Part shown: in pieces, positions 34,237 through 42,220 of the stretch
Layout: each line of letters opens with the position of its first letter
How positions within the stretch are numbered: the first letter of the stretch is position 1
DNA from: Micromonospora lupini
GTDB taxonomy: Bacteria > Actinomycetota > Actinomycetes > Mycobacteriales > Micromonosporaceae
Direction: 5' to 3'
Length of the DNA stretch: 64,000 bases
NCBI RefSeq assembly: GCF_026342015.1
Contig: NZ_JAPENL010000003.1
Coordinates: forward strand, 372,001 to 436,000
The notes under the pieces: generated by a model
Database searches by the model: none
Seen by the model: only the letters and a program-made list of their open reading frames with translations
Told to the model about the DNA's origin: nothing
Position numbers and translations under genes: made by a program

Positions 34237-35424
34237 GTGGTCAATGAGCCGACGAACGCGCCGCTGCTGAGCATCGTCGTGCCCGTCTACGGCGTCGAGG
34301 CGTACCTGTACCAGTGCCTCGAGTCGATCCGGGCGGACATCCCAGCGGGCGAGTCGGACGCGGTCGAGCTGATCGCCGTCGACGACGCCTCGCCCGACGG
34401 CTGCGCAACGATGCTGCGCTCGTACGCCGCCGGCCGCGACGGCGTCCGCGTCGTACACCTGAGCAGCAACGTGGGTCTGGGCCTGGCCCGCAACGCGGGC
34501 CTCGACGTGGCCACCGGCCGGTACGTCTGGTTCGTCGACAGCGACGACTGGTTGCCGCCGGGCACCATCGCGGCGGTGCTGGACCGGCTGCGCGAGCACC
34601 AACCCGACGTGCTGATGCTGGACCACCTGCGGGTGCACGAGGACGGGCGGCGCGAGGTCGACGCGAGCAGCCACCTGCTGCGTGGGGTGCCGGGCGTGGT
34701 CCGGATGGCCGACCAGCCGCAGTTGCTGCGGGTGCAGCACACCGCGTGGAACAAGGTCGTCCGCCGGGCCTTCCTCGACGAGTTGGAGCTGCGCTTCCAC
34801 CCCGGCTGGTACGAGGACATCCCGTTCAGCCATCCCCTGCTGATCGGCGCGGAGAAGATCTCCGTGCTGGACCGGGTCTGCTACCTCTACCGGCAGGGCC
34901 GCCAGGGCGCGATCACCTCCACCCGCAGCGGCCGGCACTTCGACGCGTTCAGCCAGTACGAACGGTTGATGGACTGGGTCCGCCGCCGGCACCCGGACGA
35001 CGGGGGCCTGCACGCCGAGCTGTTCCAGTTGATGATCAGCCACTACCTGGTGGTGGTCGGCAACGACGACCGGCTGCACCCGCACCTGCGGCGGGCCTTC
35101 TTCCACCGGGTCGCCGAGCACTACCGCCGTTACCTGCCCGCCGACGGCTATCCGATGCCCGCGGGCGTGACCGGGCTCAAGCACCGCCTGGTGGGGCGCG
35201 GTGACTGGCTGGCGTACTCGGCGTTGCGGCAGGCCCACCGGGTCGCGGGGCGGTTCCGCCGACCCGACCCGGCCGGCGGCGCCGACCGGAGCGCGGGGTC
35301 GCCGTCGGCCGACGACGATCCTTCCCGACCGGCGACGCCCACCAGCGGGTCGGACGCCGGGCACGCCGACGGAGCGGTCACGACGGAGCGGTCGGGCGCG
35401 CTGGCCGGCGGTCGCGTGCCGTGA
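34237..35424 (+). CDS. GT2-family glycosyltransferase, teichoic-acid type
   Basis: 395 residues from GTG 34237 (GAAGGT 6 bp upstream; an earlier GTG at 34195 adds 14 unconserved residues). The GT-A domain opens LLSIVVPVYGVEAYLYQCLES and has the metal-binding FVDSDDWLPPG; the second half, with YEDIPFSHPLLI and YLYRQGRQGAITSTRSG, resembles the GT2 domain that is often fused in front of CDP-glycerol glycerophosphotransferases. Cytoplasmic enzyme adding a sugar to the wall polymer. A strong terminator lies 18 bp after the stop, separating it from pseI. The last 60 residues are acidic and low complexity. Confidence 0.88.
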   Translation: MVNEPTNAPLLSIVVPVYGVEAYLYQCLESIRADIPAGESDAVELIAVDDASPDGCATMLRSYAAGRDGVRVVHLSSNVGLGLARNAGLDVATGRYVWFVDSDDWLPPGTIAAVLDRLREHQPDVLMLDHLRVHEDGRREVDASSHLLRGVPGVVRMADQPQLLRVQHTAWNKVVRRAFLDELELRFHPGWYEDIPFSHPLLIGAEKISVLDRVCYLYRQGRQGAITSTRSGRHFDAFSQYERLMDWVRRRHPDDGGLHAELFQLMISHYLVVVGNDDRLHPHLRRAFFHRVAEHYRRYLPADGYPMPAGVTGLKHRLVGRGDWLAYSALRQAHRVAGRFRRPDPAGGADRSAGSPSADDDPSRPATPTSGSDAGHADGAVTTERSGALAGGRVP

Positions 35425-35442
35425 CCCGTCGCACCGCACAGC

Positions 35443-35480
35443 ACGCCGGGAGCCGCCGTGGCTCCCGGCGTCGGAGTTTT
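35443..35480 (+). terminator. Intrinsic terminator after the GT2 gene
   Basis: Perfect 12-base arms (35443-35454 and 35460-35471) with loop GCCGT, followed by CGGAGTTTT. Confidence 0.85.
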
Positions 35481-35557
35481 CCAGGTCGTCCGCCCGTCGG
35501 GTGGACGACGACAGCACCACCGCACCCCGGTGCGGGCGTACCTGAGCAGAGGTCGGA

Positions 35558-36610
35558 ATGACGGCGACAATCAAGATCGGACCGCACGCGGTCGGTGCCG
35601 GGGAGCGACCCTTCGTGGTCGCCGAGATGTCCGGTAACCACAACGGCGACCTGGACCGGGCGCTTGCCATCGTCGACGCGGTGGCCGAGAGCGGGGCGCA
35701 CGCGCTCAAACTCCAGACGTACCGGCCGGACACGATCACGATCGACGTCGACACCCCGGCCTTCCGCATCTCCAGCGGTCACGAGCTGTGGGGCGGGGAG
35801 AACCTGTACCGCCTCTACGAGCGGGCGCACACCCCGTACGAGTGGCACGCACCGATCTTCGCGCGGGCCCGTGAGCGCGGACTGACTGTCTTCTCGTCAC
35901 CGTTCGACGCGACAGCTGTGGAGCTGCTGGAGTCGCTGGACGCGCCGGCGTACAAGATCGCTTCGTCGGAGCTGGTGGACCTTCCGTTGATCCGGTTGGT
36001 GGCCAGCACCGGCAAGCCGATGGTGATCTCGACCGGGATGGCGACGGTGGCCGAGATCGACGCCGCCGTGCGGACCGCCCGCGACGGTGGCGCGGCGGGC
36101 ATCGTGTTGCTGGCCTGCACCGCGTCCTACCCGGCGCCGCCCGCCGACAGCAACCTGCGCCGCCTGCCCGTGCTTGCCGGCGCGTTCGACGTCGCGGTCG
36201 GGCTCTCCGACCACACGCCCGGCATCGGCGTGGCGGTGGCCTCGGTGGCGCTGGGCGCGTGCTTCATCGAGAAGCACGTGACCCTGGACCGGGCCGACGG
36301 CGGCGTGGACTCGGACTTCTCGCTGAACCCGGCGGAGCTGACGGCGCTTGTCGCCGAGTCGGGTCGGGCGTACGCGGCGCTGGGCGGCACCGCGATCGGC
36401 CCGACACCTGCCGAGCGCGAGGGGCTGCGGTTCCGCCGTTCGCTGTTCGTGGTCGAGGACGTGCGGGCCGGCGACCCGGTGACCGCGCGCAACGTCCGGT
36501 CGATCCGGCCGGCCGGCGGGCTGGCCCCGGTGGAGATCGACCGGGTGCTGGGCCGCACCTTCACCACCGACGTCCCGCGCGGCACCCCGCTGAGCTGGGA
36601 CCTGATCTGA
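35558..36610 (+). CDS. pseI: Pseudaminic acid synthase PseI (NeuB family)
   Basis: PseI condenses 6-deoxy-AltdiNAc with phosphoenolpyruvate to give pseudaminic acid in the cytoplasm. The 350 residues start with PFVVAEMSGNHNGDLDRAL and contain HALKLQTYRPDTIT, KIASSELVDLPLI and VGLSDHTPG, which is the NeuB barrel, then a C-terminal antifreeze-like SAF domain (RRSLFVVEDVRAGDPVTARN). The SGNHNGDL form is typical of PseI rather than sialic acid synthases. AGAGG lies upstream of ATG 35558. It has its own terminators on both sides, so it is transcribed apart from pseBCFG at 42-49 kb. Confidence 0.93.
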   Translation: MTATIKIGPHAVGAGERPFVVAEMSGNHNGDLDRALAIVDAVAESGAHALKLQTYRPDTITIDVDTPAFRISSGHELWGGENLYRLYERAHTPYEWHAPIFARARERGLTVFSSPFDATAVELLESLDAPAYKIASSELVDLPLIRLVASTGKPMVISTGMATVAEIDAAVRTARDGGAAGIVLLACTASYPAPPADSNLRRLPVLAGAFDVAVGLSDHTPGIGVAVASVALGACFIEKHVTLDRADGGVDSDFSLNPAELTALVAESGRAYAALGGTAIGPTPAEREGLRFRRSLFVVEDVRAGDPVTARNVRSIRPAGGLAPVEIDRVLGRTFTTDVPRGTPLSWDLI

Positions 36611-36659
36611 GCGCCGGTCGGGCTGCGCCGCCACACGGACGCAGCCCGACCGCCGGCGC
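36611..36659. terminator. Bidirectional terminator between pseI and the PPTase gene
   Basis: A GC-rich inverted repeat with 17-base arms interrupted by a 3-nt bulge, filling the whole gap between two convergent genes. Confidence 0.75.
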
Positions 36660-36661
36660 GG

Positions 36662-37129
36662 CTACCCCGCCACCTCGTAGGCGCGTCGCGCCGCCGGCAC
36701 GAAGTGGGGCGCGGCGGCGAAGCCGACGGTGACCACCAGCTCGGCCATCCGTAGCGTTCGCCAGACGGCCGTTCCGTCGGTGGGCGTCCCCAGGCCGTAG
36801 CGACGCCACCAGGCCGCGACCGGCACGTCGGCCAACTTGCACCAGCACTCGGCCCGGGTCCATCGTGCCCAGAAGTCCGCCGTGCCGAAGCGGCGGGCCA
36901 GGGCCGGGGGCACCGGGGCGTCGGCGCGTTCCGCATCGATCGCCACCCGCCATCCGGGCGTCGGCGGTCCGTACCACCCGACACAGCGGCCGTCGGCGAG
37001 GTGGCTGCGGGTCACCGCATCGGCCAGGTCGGCGGGGAGGCCGACGCGCAGGTGCCGCTCGGCGGCGACGAGCAGCCCCGGCACCGGGCGAGGCCGGCCC
37101 GGCCGGTACGGGTCAGATGGAGGCGGCAC
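36662..37129 (-). CDS. 4'-phosphopantetheinyl transferase superfamily protein
   Basis: 155 residues. WRVAIDAERAD supplies the first metal-binding Asp/Glu motif of Sfp/AcpS-type enzymes and FWARWTRAECWCKL the second (W-x-x-x-E-x-x-x-K). These enzymes load the CoA-derived phosphopantetheine arm onto carrier proteins. Smaller than Sfp and close to a single pseudo-domain. Last gene of the operon ACP, AMP-ligase, SDR, PPTase; GTG 37129 overlaps the SDR stop by 17 bp. The presence of a private PPTase strongly suggests the adjacent ACP is its substrate. The family call is from the two motifs only. Confidence 0.65.
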   Translation of the reverse strand: MPPPSDPYRPGRPRPVPGLLVAAERHLRVGLPADLADAVTRSHLADGRCVGWYGPPTPGWRVAIDAERADAPVPPALARRFGTADFWARWTRAECWCKLADVPVAAWWRRYGLGTPTDGTAVWRTLRMAELVVTVGFAAAPHFVPAARRAYEVAG

Positions 37130-37868
37130 CGTCCACCACGATGACCTGGCCGTTGATGTTGGTCTGGTCGCGCAGCAGCATCCGCACCACAGGCACGACC
37201 TCCACCGGCTCGGTCAGATGGCCGGTGGGGGTGCGCCGCACGATCTGGTCGAGCTGGGTCGGGCCGAGCACGGCGGACATCTCCGAGGCGAAGAAGCCTG
37301 GCGCGACCGCGTTGACAAGCATCCGCCCGCCGAGTTCCCGGGCGAGCGAGCGGGTCGCGGCGTCCATTCCGCCCTTGGTGGCCGAGTACGCGACCAGGCC
37401 CGGGAAGCCACGTTGCGCACAGATCGAGGTGATGTTGACGATCCGCCCGCGCAGCCCCTTGCCGAGCATCCGGCGGATCACCAGCCGGGTCAGTTGCAGT
37501 GGCGCGGTCAGGTTGGTCTCGATGATCCGGGCGATGTCGTCGGTGGCGGTGTGCACGTGCAGGGAGTCCTGCCCGACGGCGGCGTTGTTGACGAGGCCGT
37601 CGATGGGGCCGAGACGCTGCTCCACCTCCCGGACGAAGCCCTGGGCGGCACGCAGGTCGGTGACGTCGACAGCGCCGACGTGCACCCGGTCGGGGTGCTC
37701 GGCGGCGAGCTTCTCCAACTCCGGGGTGACGGTACGGGCGAACGCGGCCACCCGTACGCCCGCGTCGAGCAGGTCGGTGACGATGGCCAGGCCCAGCCCT
37801 CGGGAACCGCCGGAGACGAGGACCACGGAGCTGGGGGGTACGAGCTGGGTGTCGGCGGGGTCAGACAT
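37113..37868 (-). CDS. Short-chain dehydrogenase/reductase, FabG-like
   Basis: 251 residues with VLVSGGSRGLGLAIV (Rossmann), NNAAVG, catalytic Ser in NITSICAQRG, YSATKGGMDAATRSLA (Tyr/Lys) and the FabG-like end NINGQVIVVDGAASI. FabG reduces 3-oxoacyl-ACP to 3-hydroxyacyl-ACP with NADPH; its position directly after ACP and AMP-ligase genes makes an ACP-bound substrate likely (inference). The start overlaps the AMP-ligase stop (ATGTCTGA), indicating coupled translation. Confidence 0.9.
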   Translation of the reverse strand: MSDPADTQLVPPSSVVLVSGGSRGLGLAIVTDLLDAGVRVAAFARTVTPELEKLAAEHPDRVHVGAVDVTDLRAAQGFVREVEQRLGPIDGLVNNAAVGQDSLHVHTATDDIARIIETNLTAPLQLTRLVIRRMLGKGLRGRIVNITSICAQRGFPGLVAYSATKGGMDAATRSLARELGGRMLVNAVAPGFFASEMSAVLGPTQLDQIVRRTPTGHLTEPVEVVPVVRMLLRDQTNINGQVIVVDGAASI

Positions 37869-39153
37869 CGCTCTTCAGGGTCTCCTTGACGGGGATCTCG
37901 GTCAGCACGCGGATCCGGCGGGGCACCGCGTGCTCGGGCAGCCGGTCGGCACACCACCGGACCAGCGCCGCCTCGTCCGGCACGTGGGCGGCCGGACGGT
38001 CGGTCGGGTCGGCGGGACCGGCGGTAGGCGTGAGGACCACGTCGGCGACCACCATCCGGCCGAGCACCGGGGCCCGTCGGCCGGTGACCCGGGCCCAGGC
38101 AACGCCGGGGTGCCCGGTCAGCACGCCGCGGACCACACCGGCGGAGACCTTGCTCCCGCCGACGTTGATCTCGTCGGAGTCGAGCCGGCCGGTGATCAGC
38201 ACCCGACCGTCGACGACCTGCACCCGGTCCCCGGTGCGGACCGGGCCGGCCAGCCCGGCCCCGTGGTACGGGGAGGTGACGACCAACTCGTCGTCGTGGA
38301 CGGAGAGGGTGGGCCGGCCCGGGGTGTCCCGGTCCAGCCACTCGACCGGGAACCCGGCCCGTCCGTCGTGCACCACGATTGACGCTCCCACCTCCGAGGA
38401 CGCGTAGATCCAGGAGATCCGCGCGGCGGGAAAGACCTCCCGCAGCTGGTCCAGGATCGCCTGGTCCACAGGCTCCCCGCCCAGGGTGAGCTGGCGCAGC
38501 GGCACCCGGGCCAGCGCCTCGGCGTCCCGGTAGAGGGTGCGCCGCCAGAAGGTGGGCGTGCCGGACGCGGCGTCGACCCCGTGCGCGGCGGCGACAACGG
38601 GCCAGTCGTCAAGCTCGTCCGGCTCGACGACCACGAGGTGCTGACCGGGCTGGGTCAGCGACAGGGTCACGACCTGCCACCAGGCGTACGTGCCGGGGGC
38701 GTAGGGGCACAGCCACGTCCGGTCGGGCTGGTCGGCCCGCACCGTGGTCAGCGTGTCGAGGGTGTGGCCGACCCGCTTGGGACGCCCCGTGGAGCCGGAG
38801 GTGAGCAGCCACAGCCGGCCCCGCTCGGCGGCACGCGGTCGGGCCGGCGCGCTGGGGCGTACGCCGTCGTCGTCGAGGACTGTGACGGTGAACCCGGCGT
38901 CCAGCAGCTCGGCGCGCATCGTCGCGTCGACGCGGCTCGCGGTGCTGAGCAGCAGCTCGGTGCCGTGCACGGCGTGCTGCCGCGCGGCGGCGAGCGCGTG
39001 CCCGGCGGAGTGCGCCAGCACGGCGGCGGGGTCGGGCAGCGTCGGCGTCGGCAACGTCCGCCAGGTCAGCGGGGCGCCGCCCACGACCAGCCGGTTGTCC
39101 ACACCGGCCGGCTCCGGGCCGGCGGCGGCAGGGCGGGGTGTCGCGACGGTCAC
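37861..39153 (-). CDS. AMP-dependent acyl/aminoacyl synthetase (ANL superfamily)
   Basis: 430 residues, shorter than the usual 500-550 because the N-terminal part is reduced. Core motifs: LWLLTSGSTGRPKRVG (P-loop, A3), YASSEVG (A5), RTGD (A7), GRLDSDEINVGGSKVS (A8) and PVKETLKSD with the catalytic Lys (A10). It activates a carboxylic acid as adenylate and should load it on the ACP encoded just upstream. GTG 39153 overlaps the ACP stop (GTGA). The substrate acid cannot be read from the sequence; the small size recalls DltA-like and other single-acid loaders. Confidence 0.88.
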   Translation of the reverse strand: MTVATPRPAAAGPEPAGVDNRLVVGGAPLTWRTLPTPTLPDPAAVLAHSAGHALAAARQHAVHGTELLLSTASRVDATMRAELLDAGFTVTVLDDDGVRPSAPARPRAAERGRLWLLTSGSTGRPKRVGHTLDTLTTVRADQPDRTWLCPYAPGTYAWWQVVTLSLTQPGQHLVVVEPDELDDWPVVAAAHGVDAASGTPTFWRRTLYRDAEALARVPLRQLTLGGEPVDQAILDQLREVFPAARISWIYASSEVGASIVVHDGRAGFPVEWLDRDTPGRPTLSVHDDELVVTSPYHGAGLAGPVRTGDRVQVVDGRVLITGRLDSDEINVGGSKVSAGVVRGVLTGHPGVAWARVTGRRAPVLGRMVVADVVLTPTAGPADPTDRPAAHVPDEAALVRWCADRLPEHAVPRRIRVLTEIPVKETLKSDV

Positions 39154-39401
39154 TGCCGCTGCAACTCGACGAGGAAGTCGAGGACGTCGGAGACGGTGGC
39201 GATGCGGCGCAGGCCGGGGGCGTCGAAGTTGAGCTCCTCCCCCGTCTCGTCCTCCACCCGCAGGGCCAGCTCGGAGAAGTCCAGAGAGCGGAAGCCGATG
39301 TCGCGCAGCTGCGCCGCGTCGTCGGCGGGCAGCTCCTTGTCCTGGTTCTTCAACACCTGAGCCATGAGGTCGCGGATCTGCGCGCGACTCAATTCGTTCA
39401 T
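39150..39401 (-). CDS. Acyl carrier protein
   Basis: 83 residues, acidic, four-helix type. The attachment Ser is S39 in LRDIGFRSLDFSELAL (usual form GxDSL; here FRSLD), followed by RVEDETGEELNF and TVSDVLDFLVEL, typical of helix 2-4. TACACT ends 7 nt before ATG 39401, suggesting a leaderless transcript. First gene of the ACP, ligase, SDR, PPTase operon and divergent from the pseH-like gene by 99 bp. A dedicated carrier, separate from fatty acid synthesis, is likely. Confidence 0.9.
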   Translation of the reverse strand: MNELSRAQIRDLMAQVLKNQDKELPADDAAQLRDIGFRSLDFSELALRVEDETGEELNFDAPGLRRIATVSDVLDFLVELQRQ

Positions 39402-39408
39402 GCGCGGA

Positions 39409-39414
39409 AGTGTA
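39409..39414 (-). promoter_or_regulatory. -10 element TACACT for the ACP operon
   Basis: TACACT on the minus strand ends 7 nt before the ACP ATG; the plus-strand pseH-like gene has TAAGGT at 39456. Both promoters share the 99-bp gap, so the two units may be co-regulated. Confidence 0.45.
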
Positions 39415-39500
39415 CAACCCAGCAATTGGATAACTGCTTTCCCGGTGGGCCCGGGTAAGGTGCTCCGACCGGACGTGAACAGACAGGAAAGCGAGAGCAC

Positions 39501-40010
39501 GTGCTGCGCGAAGCGACGGCGGACGACGTTCATCTGATGTTGTCCTGGCGTAATCAGGAAACCAACCGTCAGGTCAGCAAGACCAGCCACGAAATCACCG
39601 CCGAGGAGCACGCCAGGTGGTGGTCGGCGGTGCGCGACGACCCGACGCGGCGGGTGCTGGTGTACGTCCGCGACGACACGCCCTGCGGCGTGGTCACCTT
39701 CTTCGACCTGCGGTTCGACGGCCCACGGACCGGCGCGTGGGGCTTCTACCTGGACGCCGACGGGCTGGCCGAGCGGGACGAGACGCTGCCGGCCTGGCTC
39801 GCGGTGATGCGCGAGGCCGTGGAGTACGCCTTCGACGGGCTGCACCTGGAGCGGCTCGACGGGGAGGTGTTGGAACACAACACCGTCGTGCGGCAGATGA
39901 ACAGGCGTTTCCGATTCGTCGAGGGCACGCCGCTACAGGAACTGTCCGACGGTCGGGAAATCACCGTCATCCCGATTTCACTGGCCCGCGACGACCGCCG
40001 CCAACGCTGA
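39501..40010 (+). CDS. pseH: GNAT-family N-acyltransferase, PseH-like
   Basis: 169 residues from GTG 39501 (AGGAAAG upstream). The pattern LMLSWRNQETNRQVSKTSH, then EEHARWW near residue 40 and a C-terminal YAFDGLHLERLDGEVLEHN, NRRFRFVEG is that of GNAT enzymes in pseudaminic acid loci. PseH acetylates the 4-amino group of UDP-4-amino-4,6-dideoxy-beta-L-AltNAc using acetyl-CoA. Identity as PseH rests on context (pseI, pseB, pseC, pseG around it) and size. Given the divergent ACP operon, the donor here could be an acyl-ACP instead (inference). Confidence 0.65.
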   Translation: MLREATADDVHLMLSWRNQETNRQVSKTSHEITAEEHARWWSAVRDDPTRRVLVYVRDDTPCGVVTFFDLRFDGPRTGAWGFYLDADGLAERDETLPAWLAVMREAVEYAFDGLHLERLDGEVLEHNTVVRQMNRRFRFVEGTPLQELSDGREITVIPISLARDDRRQR

Positions 40011-40057
40011 TCGCCGTCGCAATTCCCGCACTGGTTCGACGCTATTAACTGCCCGTG

Positions 40058-40104
40058 CGCCCGGTGGACATCCGCCGTTCACGAAACACGATGTCCACCG
40101 GGCG
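40058..40104. terminator. Bidirectional terminator, 15-bp perfect arms
   Basis: Arms 40058-40072 and 40090-40104 are perfectly complementary around a 17-nt loop, between the convergent pseH-like gene and the GT-C gene. Confidence 0.8.
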
Positions 40105-40120
40105 GAACCGGGTCCACCGG

Positions 40121-41854
40121 TCAGGCTCGGCGCCAGGCCGCCCAGTGCTGCCGCTCGTTGCCGCCGAGCCGGACGAAGCCGTACCGTGCGCCGTCCCAGT
40201 CGTCCGGCTCGCCGGGCGCCCAGCGGGTGAACACCACCTGCGCGGCGGCGGGCGGCTGCTCGCTGAACCACCGCACGTCGGTCCAGGTCACCTGGTGGCT
40301 GAGGTTGAACCGCAGGATGTAGTGCACGCCTGTGGAGGCCCAGACACGCTCGCCGGGGCGTACCCCGACGTCGGCGACCCGGGGGGTCGGCGCGGTGCTC
40401 GCCGCCATCGGCCGCACCAGGCGCTTGTCGATCACCTGCATGGTGATGAGGTTGACGACGACCAGAGCGCCGAGCACCGGCAGCCGCAGCCGGGGCACCC
40501 GGACGGCGGCCACGAGCAGCACGCACGCGCCGATGCCGAGCAGCGACCCGACCACCGGGCGCATCTCCCGCCAGCCGCCTGTCAACGCCATCAGGTCCGG
40601 CGCACCGAAGCCGCCGTAGCGCAGCGAGTGCCCCCGGCTGGCCACGTACGCGAGCCGGACGGCGACCAGCGCGCCGCCGGCGACCAGCAGGCCCACCGCG
40701 ACCGCCGCCCGGCGCAGCACCACCCGGCGCTGGGCGGTGAGCAGCACCCCGAGGCCGATCAGGAGCCAGAACGGGGCCAGCATCTGCACGTAGCGGCCGT
40801 AGATCGCGTCCAACGGCTTGCCGGTGATCCCGGCGAGGATCACCGACGCGCCGCTGGCCACCCCGACACTGACGACGAGCGCCACACCCATCGTCCAGCG
40901 GGTGGCGTCGCCCTGGCGTGGGCGCCACAGTTCCCGGACGGCGGCGGCCCAGGCGACCCCGGCCAGCCCGAAGGTGATCACCACGAGGTACCAGAGTTGG
41001 GTGGTGACGGCCGCCGCGACGCGGACCACACCCTGGCCGGAGGCGACCGCGGCGACAGTGCCGCCGCCGGGAGTGCTGCCCAGCAGGTAGACCTTGTTCC
41101 CGAGGACGTGGATGCCTGCCTCGTTGACAAGCGCCATGGCCAGCACCGGCAGCAGCGCCGCGAGCACCGCGACGGGAGTGATCCGGCGGCGGACGAACAG
41201 CAACAGGACCAGTCCGGCGTGCACCGCCACGATCACCAGGCCGCGCGAGTGCAGCAGGTGGAACGCGCCCACCAGCAGGCCGACGGTGGCCGCGGCGAGG
41301 GGGCCGGGACGCTCGATCCACAGGTGTACGGCGAGCAGCCAGGCGACCACCAGCGGCGCCATCACCGTGTCGATCATGGCGACGCCGGAGTAGAAGGCGG
41401 TGGCCGGCAGCGTCGCCGCCACCACGGCCGCGAGCAGCGCGGACGCGCGCGGCAGTCGGAGCACCCGCCGGGCGAGCAGGTACGCCAGCGGCAGCAGCGC
41501 CGAGTTGACCATCGCGTTGATCAGCTGAACGAGGCGGTAGCTGTCGGCGAAGTCGTGGTGGCCGAGGAACGCCGGCGAGATCAGCATCGGGTAGCCGACG
41601 CGGCGGAGCAGGTCGTTCTCGCTGCTGAACCCGCCCGGCCCGCCAGCGAGGGCGCGGGCGGTGTTCAGGTAGCTGTCCTCGTCGGTGTGGGCGATCGGCA
41701 GCGCGATGTGCCGCGACAGCCACATCCGCCAGGCGACGCCGAGCACCCAGCCGACGCACAGCAGCAGCGGCACGAGCCACCGTCGCGCGGGTGCCGCGGG
41801 CGGTGTCCCGGCCGGGACCGCCGGCCGTTCCATCACGTCGCTGCCGGATGTCAT
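40121..41854 (-). CDS. GT-C family membrane glycosyltransferase (PMT/ArnT-like)
   Basis: 577 residues from ATG 41854 with GGAGG 8 bp upstream. About eleven transmembrane helices. The first external loop has HTDEDSYLNTARALAGG, matching the acidic catalytic motif of lipid-phosphate-sugar dependent transferases; the C-terminal soluble part (FSEQPPAAAQVVF) is short. Likely adds a sugar outside the membrane to the surface polymer; donor unknown. Located between the pseH-like gene and pseB, transcribed away from pseB. Confidence 0.78.
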   Translation of the reverse strand: MTSGSDVMERPAVPAGTPPAAPARRWLVPLLLCVGWVLGVAWRMWLSRHIALPIAHTDEDSYLNTARALAGGPGGFSSENDLLRRVGYPMLISPAFLGHHDFADSYRLVQLINAMVNSALLPLAYLLARRVLRLPRASALLAAVVAATLPATAFYSGVAMIDTVMAPLVVAWLLAVHLWIERPGPLAAATVGLLVGAFHLLHSRGLVIVAVHAGLVLLLFVRRRITPVAVLAALLPVLAMALVNEAGIHVLGNKVYLLGSTPGGGTVAAVASGQGVVRVAAAVTTQLWYLVVITFGLAGVAWAAAVRELWRPRQGDATRWTMGVALVVSVGVASGASVILAGITGKPLDAIYGRYVQMLAPFWLLIGLGVLLTAQRRVVLRRAAVAVGLLVAGGALVAVRLAYVASRGHSLRYGGFGAPDLMALTGGWREMRPVVGSLLGIGACVLLVAAVRVPRLRLPVLGALVVVNLITMQVIDKRLVRPMAASTAPTPRVADVGVRPGERVWASTGVHYILRFNLSHQVTWTDVRWFSEQPPAAAQVVFTRWAPGEPDDWDGARYGFVRLGGNERQHWAAWRRA

Positions 41855-42220
41855 CAACGCCTCCTGAACTGCCGGCCGGGCCGGGCGGGCGTGCCCGCCG
41901 GTGGGCACGCCGACCGGCCGGTGACGCTCGGGGAAGACCCGCTCGCACCGAGGCGGTGCGGATGTCGGGTGAACGCGGGGAAACGACGGCGCGCAGAGGC
42001 TGCCGGTCGCTCGCGCGGCCACTGTAGCGGCCGGATCGGGCCTGGTCAGCCCGCTTCGAAGACGGTCGGAAGTGTTCGCCTGCGCGGTGCCCGCCATTCA
42101 CGACGGCAGGGGAAGCGGTTAACCCGCGAGCGCCGAGGCGTTAACCCGACGCGGTTAGCGTCTCACCCCGGTCGGCCGGCCGAGGGCCGCCGGTTCATCC
42201 ACGATCACGGGAGCACCAAA
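41855..42220. other. Divergent intergenic region with GTTAAC motifs
   Basis: No gene is evident in these 366 bp between the GT-C gene and pseB. The half nearer pseB has AGCGGTTAACCCGCG (42113), GGCGTTAACCCGACG (42136) and GCGGTTAGCG (42151), three related sites within 50 bp; similar GTTAA motifs occur at 19734, 24681, 24719 and 34143, each upstream of a surface-polymer gene. They may bind a shared regulator. Confidence 0.4.

Noticed and set aside
37861..39153. Calling the AMP-ligase/ACP pair DltA/DltC (D-alanylation of teichoic acid)
   Set aside because: DltB and DltD are absent and an SDR and PPTase are present instead; D-alanine activation cannot be excluded but is not the simplest reading.
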